DNA from: Perlabentimonas sp046542995
Lineage (GTDB): Bacteria > Bacteroidota > Bacteroidia > Bacteroidales > Tenuifilaceae
Length of the DNA stretch: 14,259 nt
Direction of reading: 5' to 3'
NCBI GenBank assembly: GCA_046542995.1
Contig: JBKHAH010000079.1
Coordinates: 1-14,259, forward strand
Shown: in pieces, positions 7,489-14,149 of the stretch
How positions within the stretch are numbered: the stretch's first letter is position 1
How the letters are laid out: each line of letters starts with the position of its first letter
Translations under genes and position numbers: made by a program
The notes under the pieces: model-generated
Told to the model about the DNA's origin: nothing
What the model saw: only the letters and a program-made list of their open reading frames with translations
Databases searched by the model: none

Positions 7489-8199
7489 TTAGTCCATCAG
7501 GCTCTCAAAATCAATTTCAGATGTATGCTCCGTTTCAGTTAATCGGGTTTTCTCGCACTTAAGCGTTTTGGAAGGGAACTTCTTGAGAAGTCCGTAATTA
7601 TGTGTTGCCATTATCACTGCCCTGCCCGATGCTGCTATATCAAAAAGAATCTTCATAATCTCGTCGGATGTTTCGGGATCGAGGTTTCCGGTGGGCTCGT
7701 CAGCAAGTATAATATCTGGATTATTTAACAGGGCACGAGCAATAACTACCCTTTGTTGCTCTCCTCCTGATAGCTGGTGTGGCATTTTAAAATCCTTATG
7801 CTTTAAGCCCACTTTATCCATTACATCATCAATCCGTTCCTTCATGGCCTGCTTATTCTTCCAGCCTGTAGCACGGAGAACAAAGGTTAGGTTTTCAAGA
7901 ACCGTTCTGTCAGTTAAAAGCTGAAAATCCTGAAATACAATCCCTGTCTTGCGTCTTAGGTAGGGGATTTGGCTTTCTTTTAAGTTTTTTAAATTATATC
8001 CGGCAACGTAACCTTCACCCTTTTTTAAAGGAATTTCGGCGGTTATGGTTTTTATTAGGCTGCTTTTACCGCTTCCCACTTTGCCAATAACATATAAAAA
8101 CTCACCCTTATCAATTTTTAGGTTAACATCAGCCAGTACCAGGTTGTCATCCTGAAATATGGATGCATTCTTAAATTCAATTATCGTGTCGAGTGCCAT
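7489..8199 (-). CDS. ftsE: Cell-division ABC ATPase FtsE
   Basis: The 236-residue protein is the ATPase of the FtsEX complex, which in other bacteria couples ATP hydrolysis to peptidoglycan hydrolase activation at the septum. Motifs are Walker A GKVGSGKS (39-46), Q-loop in VFQDFQLLTDR (88-97), signature LSGGEQQR (143-150), Walker B ILADEPT (164-170) and switch H200 (MATHNYG). The close match to Bacteroidota FtsE (LRRKTGIVFQDFQLL, ATGWKNK, MPHQLSGGEQQR) favours ftsE over related lipoprotein-release (LolD) ATPases. No ftsX is nearby. Its ATG overlaps the stop of an upstream 73-residue gene by one base (TAATG), suggesting coupling. The gene ends 19 nt from the convergent channel gene. Confidence is high for the family and good for the FtsE name. 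Confidence 0.9.
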   Translation of the reverse strand: MALDTIIEFKNASIFQDDNLVLADVNLKIDKGEFLYVIGKVGSGKSSLIKTITAEIPLKKGEGYVAGYNLKNLKESQIPYLRRKTGIVFQDFQLLTDRTVLENLTFVLRATGWKNKQAMKERIDDVMDKVGLKHKDFKMPHQLSGGEQQRVVIARALLNNPDIILADEPTGNLDPETSDEIMKILFDIAASGRAVIMATHNYGLLKKFPSKTLKCEKTRLTETEHTSEIDFESLMD

Positions 8200-8420
8200 T
8201 AAAGCTCAATTTTTTGTAGTTTGCCATAGGGTAATGATTCTGAAATATCGAGAACCTTTGCAAATTTGTCGCTGTCATTAAAAAATCTTTTAATGCTATT
8301 ATGCGGCGGACAGTATCTAATGTTTGAAAGCAAAGAAAGATTCCTGTCCCTAATCTGCAAATAATCGGTGCTCTTGTTCAGCCCTTTTACTTTAAGTATG
8401 TATATAACTTCATCCTTCAT
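8199..8420 (-). CDS. Small uncharacterised protein translationally coupled to ftsE
   Basis: The 73-residue protein is not recognised. It has no signal peptide or membrane helix, and is basic and polar with an N-terminal strand-like MKDEVIYILKVKG, a central Cys in RYCPP (residues about 35-39), and a C-terminal PYGKLQKIEL. Its stop overlaps the ftsE ATG (TAATG), the arrangement used for translational coupling, which argues that it is real and expressed with ftsE. The frame is clean with ordinary codon use. Possible roles are a regulator or partner of FtsE, but this is inferred from position only. A TATCTTTA sequence within the upstream minus-strand DNA is a near match to the promoter consensus. 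Confidence 0.6.
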   Translation of the reverse strand: MKDEVIYILKVKGLNKSTDYLQIRDRNLSLLSNIRYCPPHNSIKRFFNDSDKFAKVLDISESLPYGKLQKIEL

Positions 8421-8598
8421 GAGAATCTTTTAGAAAGACAATGCCATTAAACAATTTATAAAGATAGTTGCATTTTTTTACAAGGCGATATATTTTTTGT
8501 ATTATTATACGAGATTGTATTAACATAGCGTTGAACTTTATGGATTTGTCGCTGTTTTTTTAGCATATTTGATAATGGTAATTAATAATGATGAAATT

Positions 8599-8970
8599 AT
8601 GAAAAAAGTATTACTGTTTGCCCTGGTTGGGCTACTCTCATTGTCTTTCTTTTCTTGCGAGAAGGATGATGATTTTACAATTGTAGGCTCATGGAATGTC
8701 GATAAATTCACTGTATATGTAAATGACGATACCAGCGTTGATGTTACAGATGCAGGAACATTAATTTTTAATAGCGACAAGAGCGGAAGTTTTGAACTTG
8801 AGAATGGAGAAGGAGATTTTACCTGGTCGCAAATTTCAGGTAGTGTAACTATTATTGGGTCAGAGCTATCGGGGAATTATAGTATTGTTGATAATTCCGA
8901 TAATAACGTGATACTTGAGAGGACAGTTCAAGAGACCTTAACAAGGTATGAGATGTCAAGGATAAACTAA
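8599..8970 (+). CDS. Small lipoprotein, lipocalin-like
   Basis: The 123-residue product starts with MKKVLLFALVGLLSLSFFSC, a lipoprotein signal peptide with lipobox FFSC, giving a lipidated mature N-terminus at Cys20 followed by EKDDDF. The acidic residues right after the Cys resemble the Bacteroidota lipoprotein export signal, which directs lipoproteins to the cell surface (inference). The mature part, with GSWNVDKFTVY and repeated short beta strands (TLIFNSDKSGSFEL, SVTIIGSELSGNYSIV), looks like the lipocalin-like small lipoproteins common in this phylum. I chose the ATG at 8599; the frame extends to a TTG at 8569, which lacks a signal-peptide start. It is convergent with the M64 peptidase. 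A near-consensus -7 (CATATTTG, 8564-8571) lies just upstream. Function unknown. Confidence 0.8.
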   Translation: MKKVLLFALVGLLSLSFFSCEKDDDFTIVGSWNVDKFTVYVNDDTSVDVTDAGTLIFNSDKSGSFELENGEGDFTWSQISGSVTIIGSELSGNYSIVDNSDNNVILERTVQETLTRYEMSRIN

Positions 8971-8983
8971 AACCCGCTGGGTT
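8971..8983. terminator. Weak hairpin between convergent lipoprotein and peptidase genes
   Basis: AACCC-GCT-GGGTT is a 5-bp stem with a 3-nt loop in the 27-nt convergent gap. The minus-strand reading has a better following T-rich tract (TTTTAGTTT). The stem is short, so this is tentative. Confidence 0.3.
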
Positions 8984-8997
8984 AATTTGGAGTAGGG

Positions 8998-10317
8998 CTA
9001 ATCTGTGTAGCTCTCAATTACTCTTTCAATTGCAGCTTGACAAACAGGGCAAAAATCATTCGCGCTGTTACTTTTCATGCGGCAATTCATAAAGGGTCTA
9101 TATACGCCCTTCTCAACATAACCGCCCCCTTCAAAAGCACCAACTTTGTTTTGGTGTTTTTTTATGGCGGGTGTTGGAATTGGGGTTGTTTTTTCTATCA
9201 TATCAGCCCACTTATTTTCAAAATTAATCATTGTGGTTAAGTTTGGCTCCCAAGGCTCAATATTCAATGGGTAGTAATCCTGATAGGCTACATCTGACGT
9301 GTAGTATTCATCGCCAAGACCGGTCAACCCATGGCCAAGCTCATGTATAAAAACATTCTCCGAATGATTATGCCCAGATGTGGTAATGCAGTAATGGTTA
9401 TAGATGCCACCGCCACCATATTCCTCAGAGTTTACTAGTATGTAAACAATGTCTGCTGGAGCATTTGCTGCAATATCCATCACCCGATTAAACTTAAGGG
9501 TGGTAAGGTACCTTTCAATACCAAAGGTGTAAAATGATGAGGAGGCAGATGTATTGTTCCAAACGCCCCCTTTGGGGTTGGATGGCCCTTCGTCCTTTGA
9601 TACTGATTCTATTGCCCAGATATTAATATTGTTCTTATGCTTATCAAAAGGCTTTTGGCTTATCAGAAACGATGACAACCTTTCAACATCGCTCCTGAAT
9701 TTTTCCATTTGCTCTGTCGTGTAACCTTCTGCAATAAAAGCAATATCTAGCTTTTTGTTAAAGTGCCCATTGTTGATTATTTCTGTTACATTAATGTTTG
9801 GTGTAGGAGTTCGTTTAGTTAGGTTGGAATTTGGGTTAATTGGTAATCTGTAAAGTTCTTGAAACAGCCCCTGCTTGTTTCGCTGCTTAAATGTAACGAT
9901 AGCCTCATTTTTTGGCAGGGGAACTCTTGTTACCTGCTCAAAGGAGCGGTGAATGTTTTTTGCTTCCTCAACCGACTGCCATTCTTCAAAAAGCGTGCAA
10001 AAGCCGTGTGAATATATGAGAGTACCCGTTTTTTTGTCAAAAACCTCCACTCTGTATGTGCCAAGGTTAATGCTATCAATGGTTTTGCTATGCGGTTTAC
10101 TCCAGTATTGCTCAACCTTAACTTCATCAAGATAAAAATGCTGGGAGTTGCTATCTCCTCCAAGTACGTAGTCAATCCTTAGTGCTTTGTTCTCAAACCA
10201 GTCTTCAAACCTTGAATGCTGATTGGGTTGCGCATGTATATTAAATGACCAGAGCTGTGTTAAAAATAGAGATAGAGTGAAAAGGTATGCTATGGTATAA
10301 GTAGGTTTTGCATACAT
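8998..10317 (-). CDS. Secreted M64-family metallopeptidase
   Basis: The 439-residue protein belongs to peptidase family M64, named for a Clostridium IgA protease but present widely in Bacteroidota. Residues 1-30 are a Sec signal peptide (long hydrophobic core, ending NIHAQ). Residues about 34-160 are the M64 N-terminal domain. The catalytic domain follows, with DIAFIAEGYT near 191-200 and the zinc site HELGHGLTGLGDEYY (325-339): H325 and H329 bind zinc, E326 is catalytic, and D336 is the likely third ligand. Near the C-terminus NCRM (411-414) and FCPVC (422-426) match the conserved cysteine pattern of the family. No sorting domain for type IX secretion is seen after it, so it is probably periplasmic or released. 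The natural substrate is unknown, and IgA cleavage should not be assumed. The gene stands alone. Confidence 0.93.
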   Translation of the reverse strand: MYAKPTYTIAYLFTLSLFLTQLWSFNIHAQPNQHSRFEDWFENKALRIDYVLGGDSNSQHFYLDEVKVEQYWSKPHSKTIDSINLGTYRVEVFDKKTGTLIYSHGFCTLFEEWQSVEEAKNIHRSFEQVTRVPLPKNEAIVTFKQRNKQGLFQELYRLPINPNSNLTKRTPTPNINVTEIINNGHFNKKLDIAFIAEGYTTEQMEKFRSDVERLSSFLISQKPFDKHKNNINIWAIESVSKDEGPSNPKGGVWNNTSASSSFYTFGIERYLTTLKFNRVMDIAANAPADIVYILVNSEEYGGGGIYNHYCITTSGHNHSENVFIHELGHGLTGLGDEYYTSDVAYQDYYPLNIEPWEPNLTTMINFENKWADMIEKTTPIPTPAIKKHQNKVGAFEGGGYVEKGVYRPFMNCRMKSNSANDFCPVCQAAIERVIESYTD

Positions 10318-10497
10318 AGTATTTGAATTAAGGAGAAGTATATGATTGTGTTATTAAGCCGAAAAACCTGTGACCTCAGTGATTCTAAATTCAATATATA
10401 CACTTTGATACTTAGGCTTTACCTAACCAGCTTACTTAAGTAGTTGCCTATCCGAAAATTCCTCCGTGTTAAATATTCTTATATCGAACTCAGATTA

Positions 10498-11361
10498 TTA
10501 TCCAAGATAACTTTTAAGCACCTTGCTTCTTGTGGTTTGCTTTAAGCGCTTTATGGCTTTCTCCTTAATTTGCCTAACCCTTTCACGGGTTAAATCCAGC
10601 TCCTCGCCAATCTCTTCCAAGGTATGCGGATGCTTGCCATTTAGCCCAAAGTATAATCTAATAATTGAAGCTTCACGTGGTGTAAGGGTTGCCAAAGCTC
10701 GCTCTATCTCTTTACGGAGGCTATCGTTGAGCAATCCCCTGTCAGGTGATGGTGATTCATTGGAAAGGAGCACATCATACATGTCGCTATCCTCATCTTG
10801 CGATAAAGGAGCATCCATGGATACATGCCTGTTTGAACTTTTTAATGCTTCCTTAATGTCCTTGGGAGCCAATTCAAGCACCTCTGCCAACTCATCAATA
10901 GATGGTTCTCTTTCAAATTTTTGCTCAAGGTTTATAAAGGCTCGGTTTACTTTGTTAATTGAGCCAATCTTATTCAATGGCAGCTTAACTATTCTCGCTT
11001 GCTCCGCAAGTGCCTGTAGAATAGCTTGTCTTATCCACCAAACGGCATACGAAATAAACTTAAATCCACGGGTTTCGTCAAATCGCTGTGCAGCTTTTAT
11101 TAGGCCAAGATTACCTTCGTTAATTAAATCGGGAAGACTAAGCCCTTGATTCTGGTATTGCTTAGAAACGGAAACAACAAACCTAAGGTTCGCCTGCACT
11201 AGTTTATCAAGTGCTGCCTTGTCACCTTCTTTAAGGCGTTTTGCTAAATTAACCTCCTCTTCAGTGGTTAATAGTTCCACCTTACCAATTTCATGTAAGT
11301 ACTTATCAAGCGAAACGGTTTCCCTATTGGTAACTTGCTTAATTATTTTTAGCTGTCTCAT
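10498..11361 (-). CDS. rpoD: Principal RNA polymerase sigma factor (RpoD/SigA type)
   Basis: The 287-residue sigma-70 factor directs RNA polymerase to housekeeping promoters; in Bacteroidota this protein recognises the unusual TTTG / TAnnTTTG elements found repeatedly in this window. Region 1.2 begins near VSLDKYLHEIG (16-26). Region 2 runs from about 50 to 120, with the core-binding and -7-melting segment FDETRGFKFISYAVWWIRQAI (94-114). Region 3 is about 125-210 and region 4 about 215-280, with the HTH TLEEIGEELDLTRERVRQIK (247-266). Region 1.1 is absent, as is normal for the phylum. The start ATG fits the conserved MRQLKI N-terminus. It is divergent from rho across a 269-nt gap. I could not see a confident promoter or terminator. 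Confidence 0.95.
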   Translation of the reverse strand: MRQLKIIKQVTNRETVSLDKYLHEIGKVELLTTEEEVNLAKRLKEGDKAALDKLVQANLRFVVSVSKQYQNQGLSLPDLINEGNLGLIKAAQRFDETRGFKFISYAVWWIRQAILQALAEQARIVKLPLNKIGSINKVNRAFINLEQKFEREPSIDELAEVLELAPKDIKEALKSSNRHVSMDAPLSQDEDSDMYDVLLSNESPSPDRGLLNDSLRKEIERALATLTPREASIIRLYFGLNGKHPHTLEEIGEELDLTRERVRQIKEKAIKRLKQTTRSKVLKSYLG

Positions 11362-11590
11362 AGCCTTGAAGCCTATTTGAAATTTTGCTCAATATATATA
11401 TTAATCGGTTTAATACATCACTTTATTTAATTTTTTTTAAAAAACAGCACTTTTTTTCGCTTAATTTGCATGTTTGAATCAAAATAACTAATATTGCAAA
11501 AGAATTCCCGATTTTTTAATTCTCGTAATTCCCTAAAAGCCATATTGGTGTAGCAAAATCACTTATTTTCAATAATATTTTTTCGTAACG

Positions 11591-11611
11591 TTGGCATTCT
11601 TTGTATGCCAA
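11591..11611 (+). promoter_or_regulatory. Inverted repeat in the rho leader
   Basis: TTGGCAT (11591-11597) and ATGCCAA (11605-11611) form a perfect 7-bp inverted repeat with a 7-nt loop, ending 19 nt before the rho ATG. It overlaps ATTCTTTG (11596-11603), a near match to the -7 consensus. It could be an operator or an RNA hairpin; neither is proven. Confidence 0.45.
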
Positions 11612-11630
11612 AAATTCATTTAAATTACAC

Positions 11631-13409
11631 ATGTACGACATTCTAGAATTAAACAAAAAGCTTCTTGCAGAACTAAAGGAGATTGCAAAAGGCATGAATA
11701 TTAAGCGGGTTGAATCGCTTAGAAAGCAGGATTTAATCTATCGTATCTTGGATCAGCAGGCTATTGATGCTGCAGATATTGATAGTAAAAAAGGAAAAAC
11801 TAAGGATAGCGATAGCAAACCCAAACGACAAGCAAAACAACCTTCTTCAGTTAAGCCCGAGAGGAGTGAGAAGGATAAAAAGATATCCAAGGAACCTGTT
11901 GCTAAAGAGGTTTCAGAAAAAAGGGATGATGATTCATCTCAACAAAACGATCGCAGCAAGCGCAAGCGTTTTACACGTAAAGTTCAGAGCCCTGAACAGA
12001 ATAGTTCCAAAGGTTTTGATAAAGTGAATGAACCTTTACGCTCAGAACAAAACGCTCCAAAACCTGATTTCCAAAAGGACGAGAAGAAGAAGGAGCAAAA
12101 GGCAGATGCGCCAAACAGGAGCGCTAAAGAGATGTCAGATACCCAAGAGTTTAAACAGCAAAAGTTTAAAGGAGGTAATTCTCCTGATGCGGAGCAAAAC
12201 GGTCCGCCTCAAAAGAAGCAGGCAAGTAATAAAGATTACCACCAAAAGAGAGGTCACGATAAGAGGAATGGCGACAAGTTTGAGTTTGATGGGATTATTA
12301 ACGCTTCTGGTGTGCTTGAGATAATGCCTGATGGCTATGGCTTTCTCCGTTCATCGGATTACAACTACCTTAACTCTCCCGATGATATCTACGTATCTCA
12401 ATCACAAATTAAGCTTTTTGGCTTAAAAACAGGCGATACTGTTACTGGTAGTATTCGGCCACCAAAAGAGAACGAGAAGTATTTCCCTTTAATAAAGGTG
12501 TTGGAAATTAATGGTAGAACCCCCGATTATATTCGCGACAGGATACCCTTCGATTTTTTAACGCCGCTATTTCCAGACCAGAAATTTACGCTAATTGGCA
12601 ACGGACAAAACAACCTTTCATCAAGAGTTGTTGATATTTTCAGCCCAATAGGTAAAGGTCAAAGGGGCTTAATTGTAGCACAGCCCAAAACGGGTAAAAC
12701 CATCCTTTTAAAGGATATTGCCAATTCAATTGCAGCCAATCACCCTGAGGTTTATATGATTGTGCTACTGATTGATGAGCGCCCAGAGGAGGTAACCGAC
12801 ATGGCTCGCAGCGTGAACGCCGAGGTGGTATCATCAACATTTGATGAGCCTGCCGACCGCCATGTGCGAGTAGCCAACATTGTTCTTGAGAAGGCAAAGC
12901 GGATGGTTGAGTGTGGTCACGATGTGGTTATCCTGCTAGACTCTATAACAAGGCTTGCACGCGCCTTCAATACAGTGCAACCTGCATCGGGTAAGGTGCT
13001 ATCTGGTGGTGTTGATGCCAACGCCCTCCATAAGCCGAAGCGTTTCTTTGGTGCCGCTCGAAACATTGAGAATGGAGGTTCACTAACCATCCTTGCAACC
13101 GCGCTTATTGATACCGGTAGTAAGATGGATGAGGTTATCTTTGAGGAATTTAAAGGGACTGGCAACATGGAGCTACAGCTCGATCGTAAGCTTTCTAACA
13201 AGAGGGTTTACCCTGCTGTTGATGTTACTGTTTCCAGCACACGTAGGGAAGACCTGCTGCTCGATCAGGAGACCCTTAATAAAACATGGATACTTCGTAA
13301 CTACTTAACTGATATGAACGCTGTGGAAGCCATGGAGTTCCTGCGCTCCCGTTTGGTTAAAACTAAAACCAACGAGGAGTTCTTCATGACCATGAATAGC
13401 GATATTTAG
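11631..13409 (+). CDS. rho: Transcription termination factor Rho with N-terminal insertion
   Basis: Rho is the hexameric RNA-dependent ATPase that ends transcription. The start is taken as ATG 11631 (MYDILELNKK, the conserved N-terminus) rather than the in-frame TTG at 11601, giving 592 residues against about 420 in E. coli. Residues about 1-42 are the N-terminal helical domain. Residues about 45-218 are a highly charged K/Q/N/D/E-rich insertion with no recognisable fold. The cold-shock RNA-binding domain follows with GYGFLR (235-240). The ATPase core has Walker A AQPKTGKT (350-357), IDERPEE (381-387), Walker B VVILLD (432-437) and the RNA-contacting R-loop region near GGVDANALHKPKRFF (459-473). 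All catalytic motifs are intact. It is divergent from rpoD and followed by ssrA. An inverted repeat in its leader may matter for autoregulation (inference). Confidence 0.97.
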   Translation: MYDILELNKKLLAELKEIAKGMNIKRVESLRKQDLIYRILDQQAIDAADIDSKKGKTKDSDSKPKRQAKQPSSVKPERSEKDKKISKEPVAKEVSEKRDDDSSQQNDRSKRKRFTRKVQSPEQNSSKGFDKVNEPLRSEQNAPKPDFQKDEKKKEQKADAPNRSAKEMSDTQEFKQQKFKGGNSPDAEQNGPPQKKQASNKDYHQKRGHDKRNGDKFEFDGIINASGVLEIMPDGYGFLRSSDYNYLNSPDDIYVSQSQIKLFGLKTGDTVTGSIRPPKENEKYFPLIKVLEINGRTPDYIRDRIPFDFLTPLFPDQKFTLIGNGQNNLSSRVVDIFSPIGKGQRGLIVAQPKTGKTILLKDIANSIAANHPEVYMIVLLIDERPEEVTDMARSVNAEVVSSTFDEPADRHVRVANIVLEKAKRMVECGHDVVILLDSITRLARAFNTVQPASGKVLSGGVDANALHKPKRFFGAARNIENGGSLTILATALIDTGSKMDEVIFEEFKGTGNMELQLDRKLSNKRVYPAVDVTVSSTRREDLLLDQETLNKTWILRNYLTDMNAVEAMEFLRSRLVKTKTNEEFFMTMNSDI

Positions 13410-13423
13410 AAGCAGGAAGACGG

Positions 13424-13498
13424 AAGATTGAAGACCGAAGGTTGAGGGTGGAAGTGATTTGTTAAAAACTTCTAATTTCGTCTTCGGTCTTCAATCTT
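13424..13498 (+). repeat. 17-bp inverted repeat between rho and ssrA
   Basis: AAGATTGAAGACCGAAG (13424-13440) is exactly complementary to CTTCGGTCTTCAATCTT (13482-13498), with a 41-nt loop. The left arm also carries a direct duplication, GAAGACGGAAG (13416-13426) then GAAGACCGAAG (13430-13440). It starts about 15 nt past the rho stop, has no T-tract and abuts the ssrA -7 element, so it may act as a rho 3' structure or be a dispersed repeat. Confidence 0.8.
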
Positions 13499-13503
13499 TA
13501 TTG

Positions 13504-13511
13504 TATCTTTG
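13504..13511 (+). promoter_or_regulatory. ssrA promoter -7 element
   Basis: TATCTTTG matches TAnnTTTG exactly and ends 15 nt before the predicted 5' end of mature tmRNA (13527). The -33 region falls within the right arm of the inverted repeat at 13482-13498, where TTC stands in place of TTG at about the right distance. Confidence 0.65.
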
Positions 13512-13526
13512 CAGTACTAATCCATT

Positions 13527-13929
13527 GGGGCTGACTATGGTTTTGACAGCAAGTAGAATGGATTGGTAAGCATGTCGAGCGTTGGGAAGCTGGCTCGTTA
13601 ATCCCAGGACTCAAATCGCTAAACGGCGAAAACAACAATTATGCACTCGCTGCATAGTAAGTACTAGGTACTACTAGCTTAATCTCGTCAACTAGGTTGA
13701 CGCGACGAGTAGTCTCACGGAGGGTCTTGCCCATTGACCACCGATTTGAGGCTTCAGAAAAATGGGCTAGTCACAGGATGCTCCCCGGTTCCCGTGGCGA
13801 AACATTTAGGGGATAAGGTTTAGGTTGCTCGCTGCTCAGCTGCCTAAACTCGAAAATAAAGAGTAGCTAAGCATGTAGAAGGCCAATTGGTTCCTTGTTT
13901 GGACGAGGGTTCGACTCCCTCCAGCTCCA
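13527..13929 (+). ncRNA. ssrA: Transfer-messenger RNA (tmRNA)
   Basis: The 403-nt tmRNA rescues stalled ribosomes with SmpB and tags the nascent peptide for degradation. The 5' end GGGGCTGACTATGGTTTTGAC matches the conserved tmRNA opening. GGGGCTG (13527-13533) pairs with CAGCTCC (13922-13928) to form the 7-bp acceptor stem with one G-U pair. GAGGG/CCCTC flanking TTCGACT forms the T arm (about 13905-13921). CTAAGCATGTAG near 13867-13878 is the conserved segment before the tRNA-like domain. The 3' CCA is not encoded: the discriminator A (13929) is followed by CAA, so CCA must be added enzymatically. It has its own promoter and terminator. The 5' end could be off by a base or two; identity is secure. 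Confidence 0.97.
13625..13657 (+). other. tmRNA tag reading frame
   Basis: Starting at the likely resume codon GGC (13625-13627), the frame reads G E N N N Y A L A A then TAG, followed at once by TAA. With the Ala delivered by tmRNA itself the tag is (A)GENNNYALAA, ending in the ALAA degron recognised by ClpXP-type proteases. The alternative GCT at 13618 gives an out-of-frame, non-tag sequence. Confidence 0.88.
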
Positions 13930-13930
13930 C

Positions 13931-13969
13931 AAAAAAACTCCTCAAGATAAATTATTGAGGAGTTTTTTT
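13931..13969 (+). terminator. Intrinsic terminator of ssrA
   Basis: AAAAAAACTCCTCAA (13931-13945) and TTGAGGAGTTTTTTT (13955-13969) form a perfect 15-bp inverted repeat with a 9-nt loop, ending in seven Ts. It begins two bases after the mature tmRNA 3' end. Confidence 0.95.
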
Positions 13970-14010
13970 ATTTCATCATTATTATGACCTCATTGCCATA
14001 TTCTTATGAT

Positions 14011-14028
14011 TTTATAAATATTTATAAA
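14011..14028. repeat. Perfect 18-bp AT palindrome
   Basis: TTTATAAATATTTATAAA is its own reverse complement. In AT-rich DNA such palindromes can arise by chance, but it lies only 36 bp before a second, GC-containing palindrome. Confidence 0.6.
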
Positions 14029-14054
14029 CTATTACTAAATCTATAAATGCTCAT

Positions 14055-14084
14055 AATATTTGCGTGTTCACGTACACGTGAACA
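14055..14084 (+). promoter_or_regulatory. Promoter-like element with overlapping palindromic operator
   Basis: AATATTTG (14055-14062) is a one-mismatch match to TAnnTTTG. It is followed by the 20-bp inverted repeat TGTTCACGTACACGTGAACA (9-bp arms, 2-nt centre, 14065-14084), placed where transcription would begin. The flanking TCATAA (14051-14056) and TTATGA (14085-14090) add a second, bulged 6-bp pairing. This looks like a repressor-controlled promoter firing rightward (inference). Confidence 0.45.
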
Positions 14085-14086
14085 TT

Positions 14087-14149
14087 ATGAATATGGAAAC
14101 AATAATTATACATAAAACGATTGAATTTCTAACAAACATGACGAATTAA
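14087..14149 (+). CDS. Possible 20-residue ORF after the palindrome, perhaps the start of a decayed gene
   Basis: ATG at 14087 opens a 20-codon frame (MNMETIIIHKTIEFLTNMTN) ending at TAA 14147-14149. A +1 shift near its end leads into an open stretch (LNLKLIKELIEESLETNV, to TAA 14205-14207). Together they would give about 40 residues, which could mean a frameshifted remnant of a small protein. Codon evidence is too thin to be sure, and it may be chance. It sits directly after the promoter-like palindrome, which is the main reason to list it. Confidence 0.2.
   Translation: MNMETIIIHKTIEFLTNMTN

Noticed and set aside
8569..8598. TTG start extending the lipoprotein by ten residues
   Set aside because: It would put ten polar residues ahead of the signal peptide; the ATG at 8599 begins the lipoprotein leader exactly.
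10432..10443. TACTTAAGTA palindrome between the M64 peptidase and rpoD
   Set aside because: Only 10 bp, no T-tract and no matching element elsewhere; does not support a terminator or operator call.
11601..11630. TTG start extending Rho by ten residues
   Set aside because: The conserved Rho N-terminus MYDILELN starts at 11631; the extension lies inside the leader inverted repeat.
14065..14136. A 23-residue minus-strand frame with membrane-like character (MFVRNSIVLCIIIVSIFIMF...)
   Set aside because: It is made of AT-rich codons antisense to the possible plus-strand ORF and has no supporting signal; likely chance.
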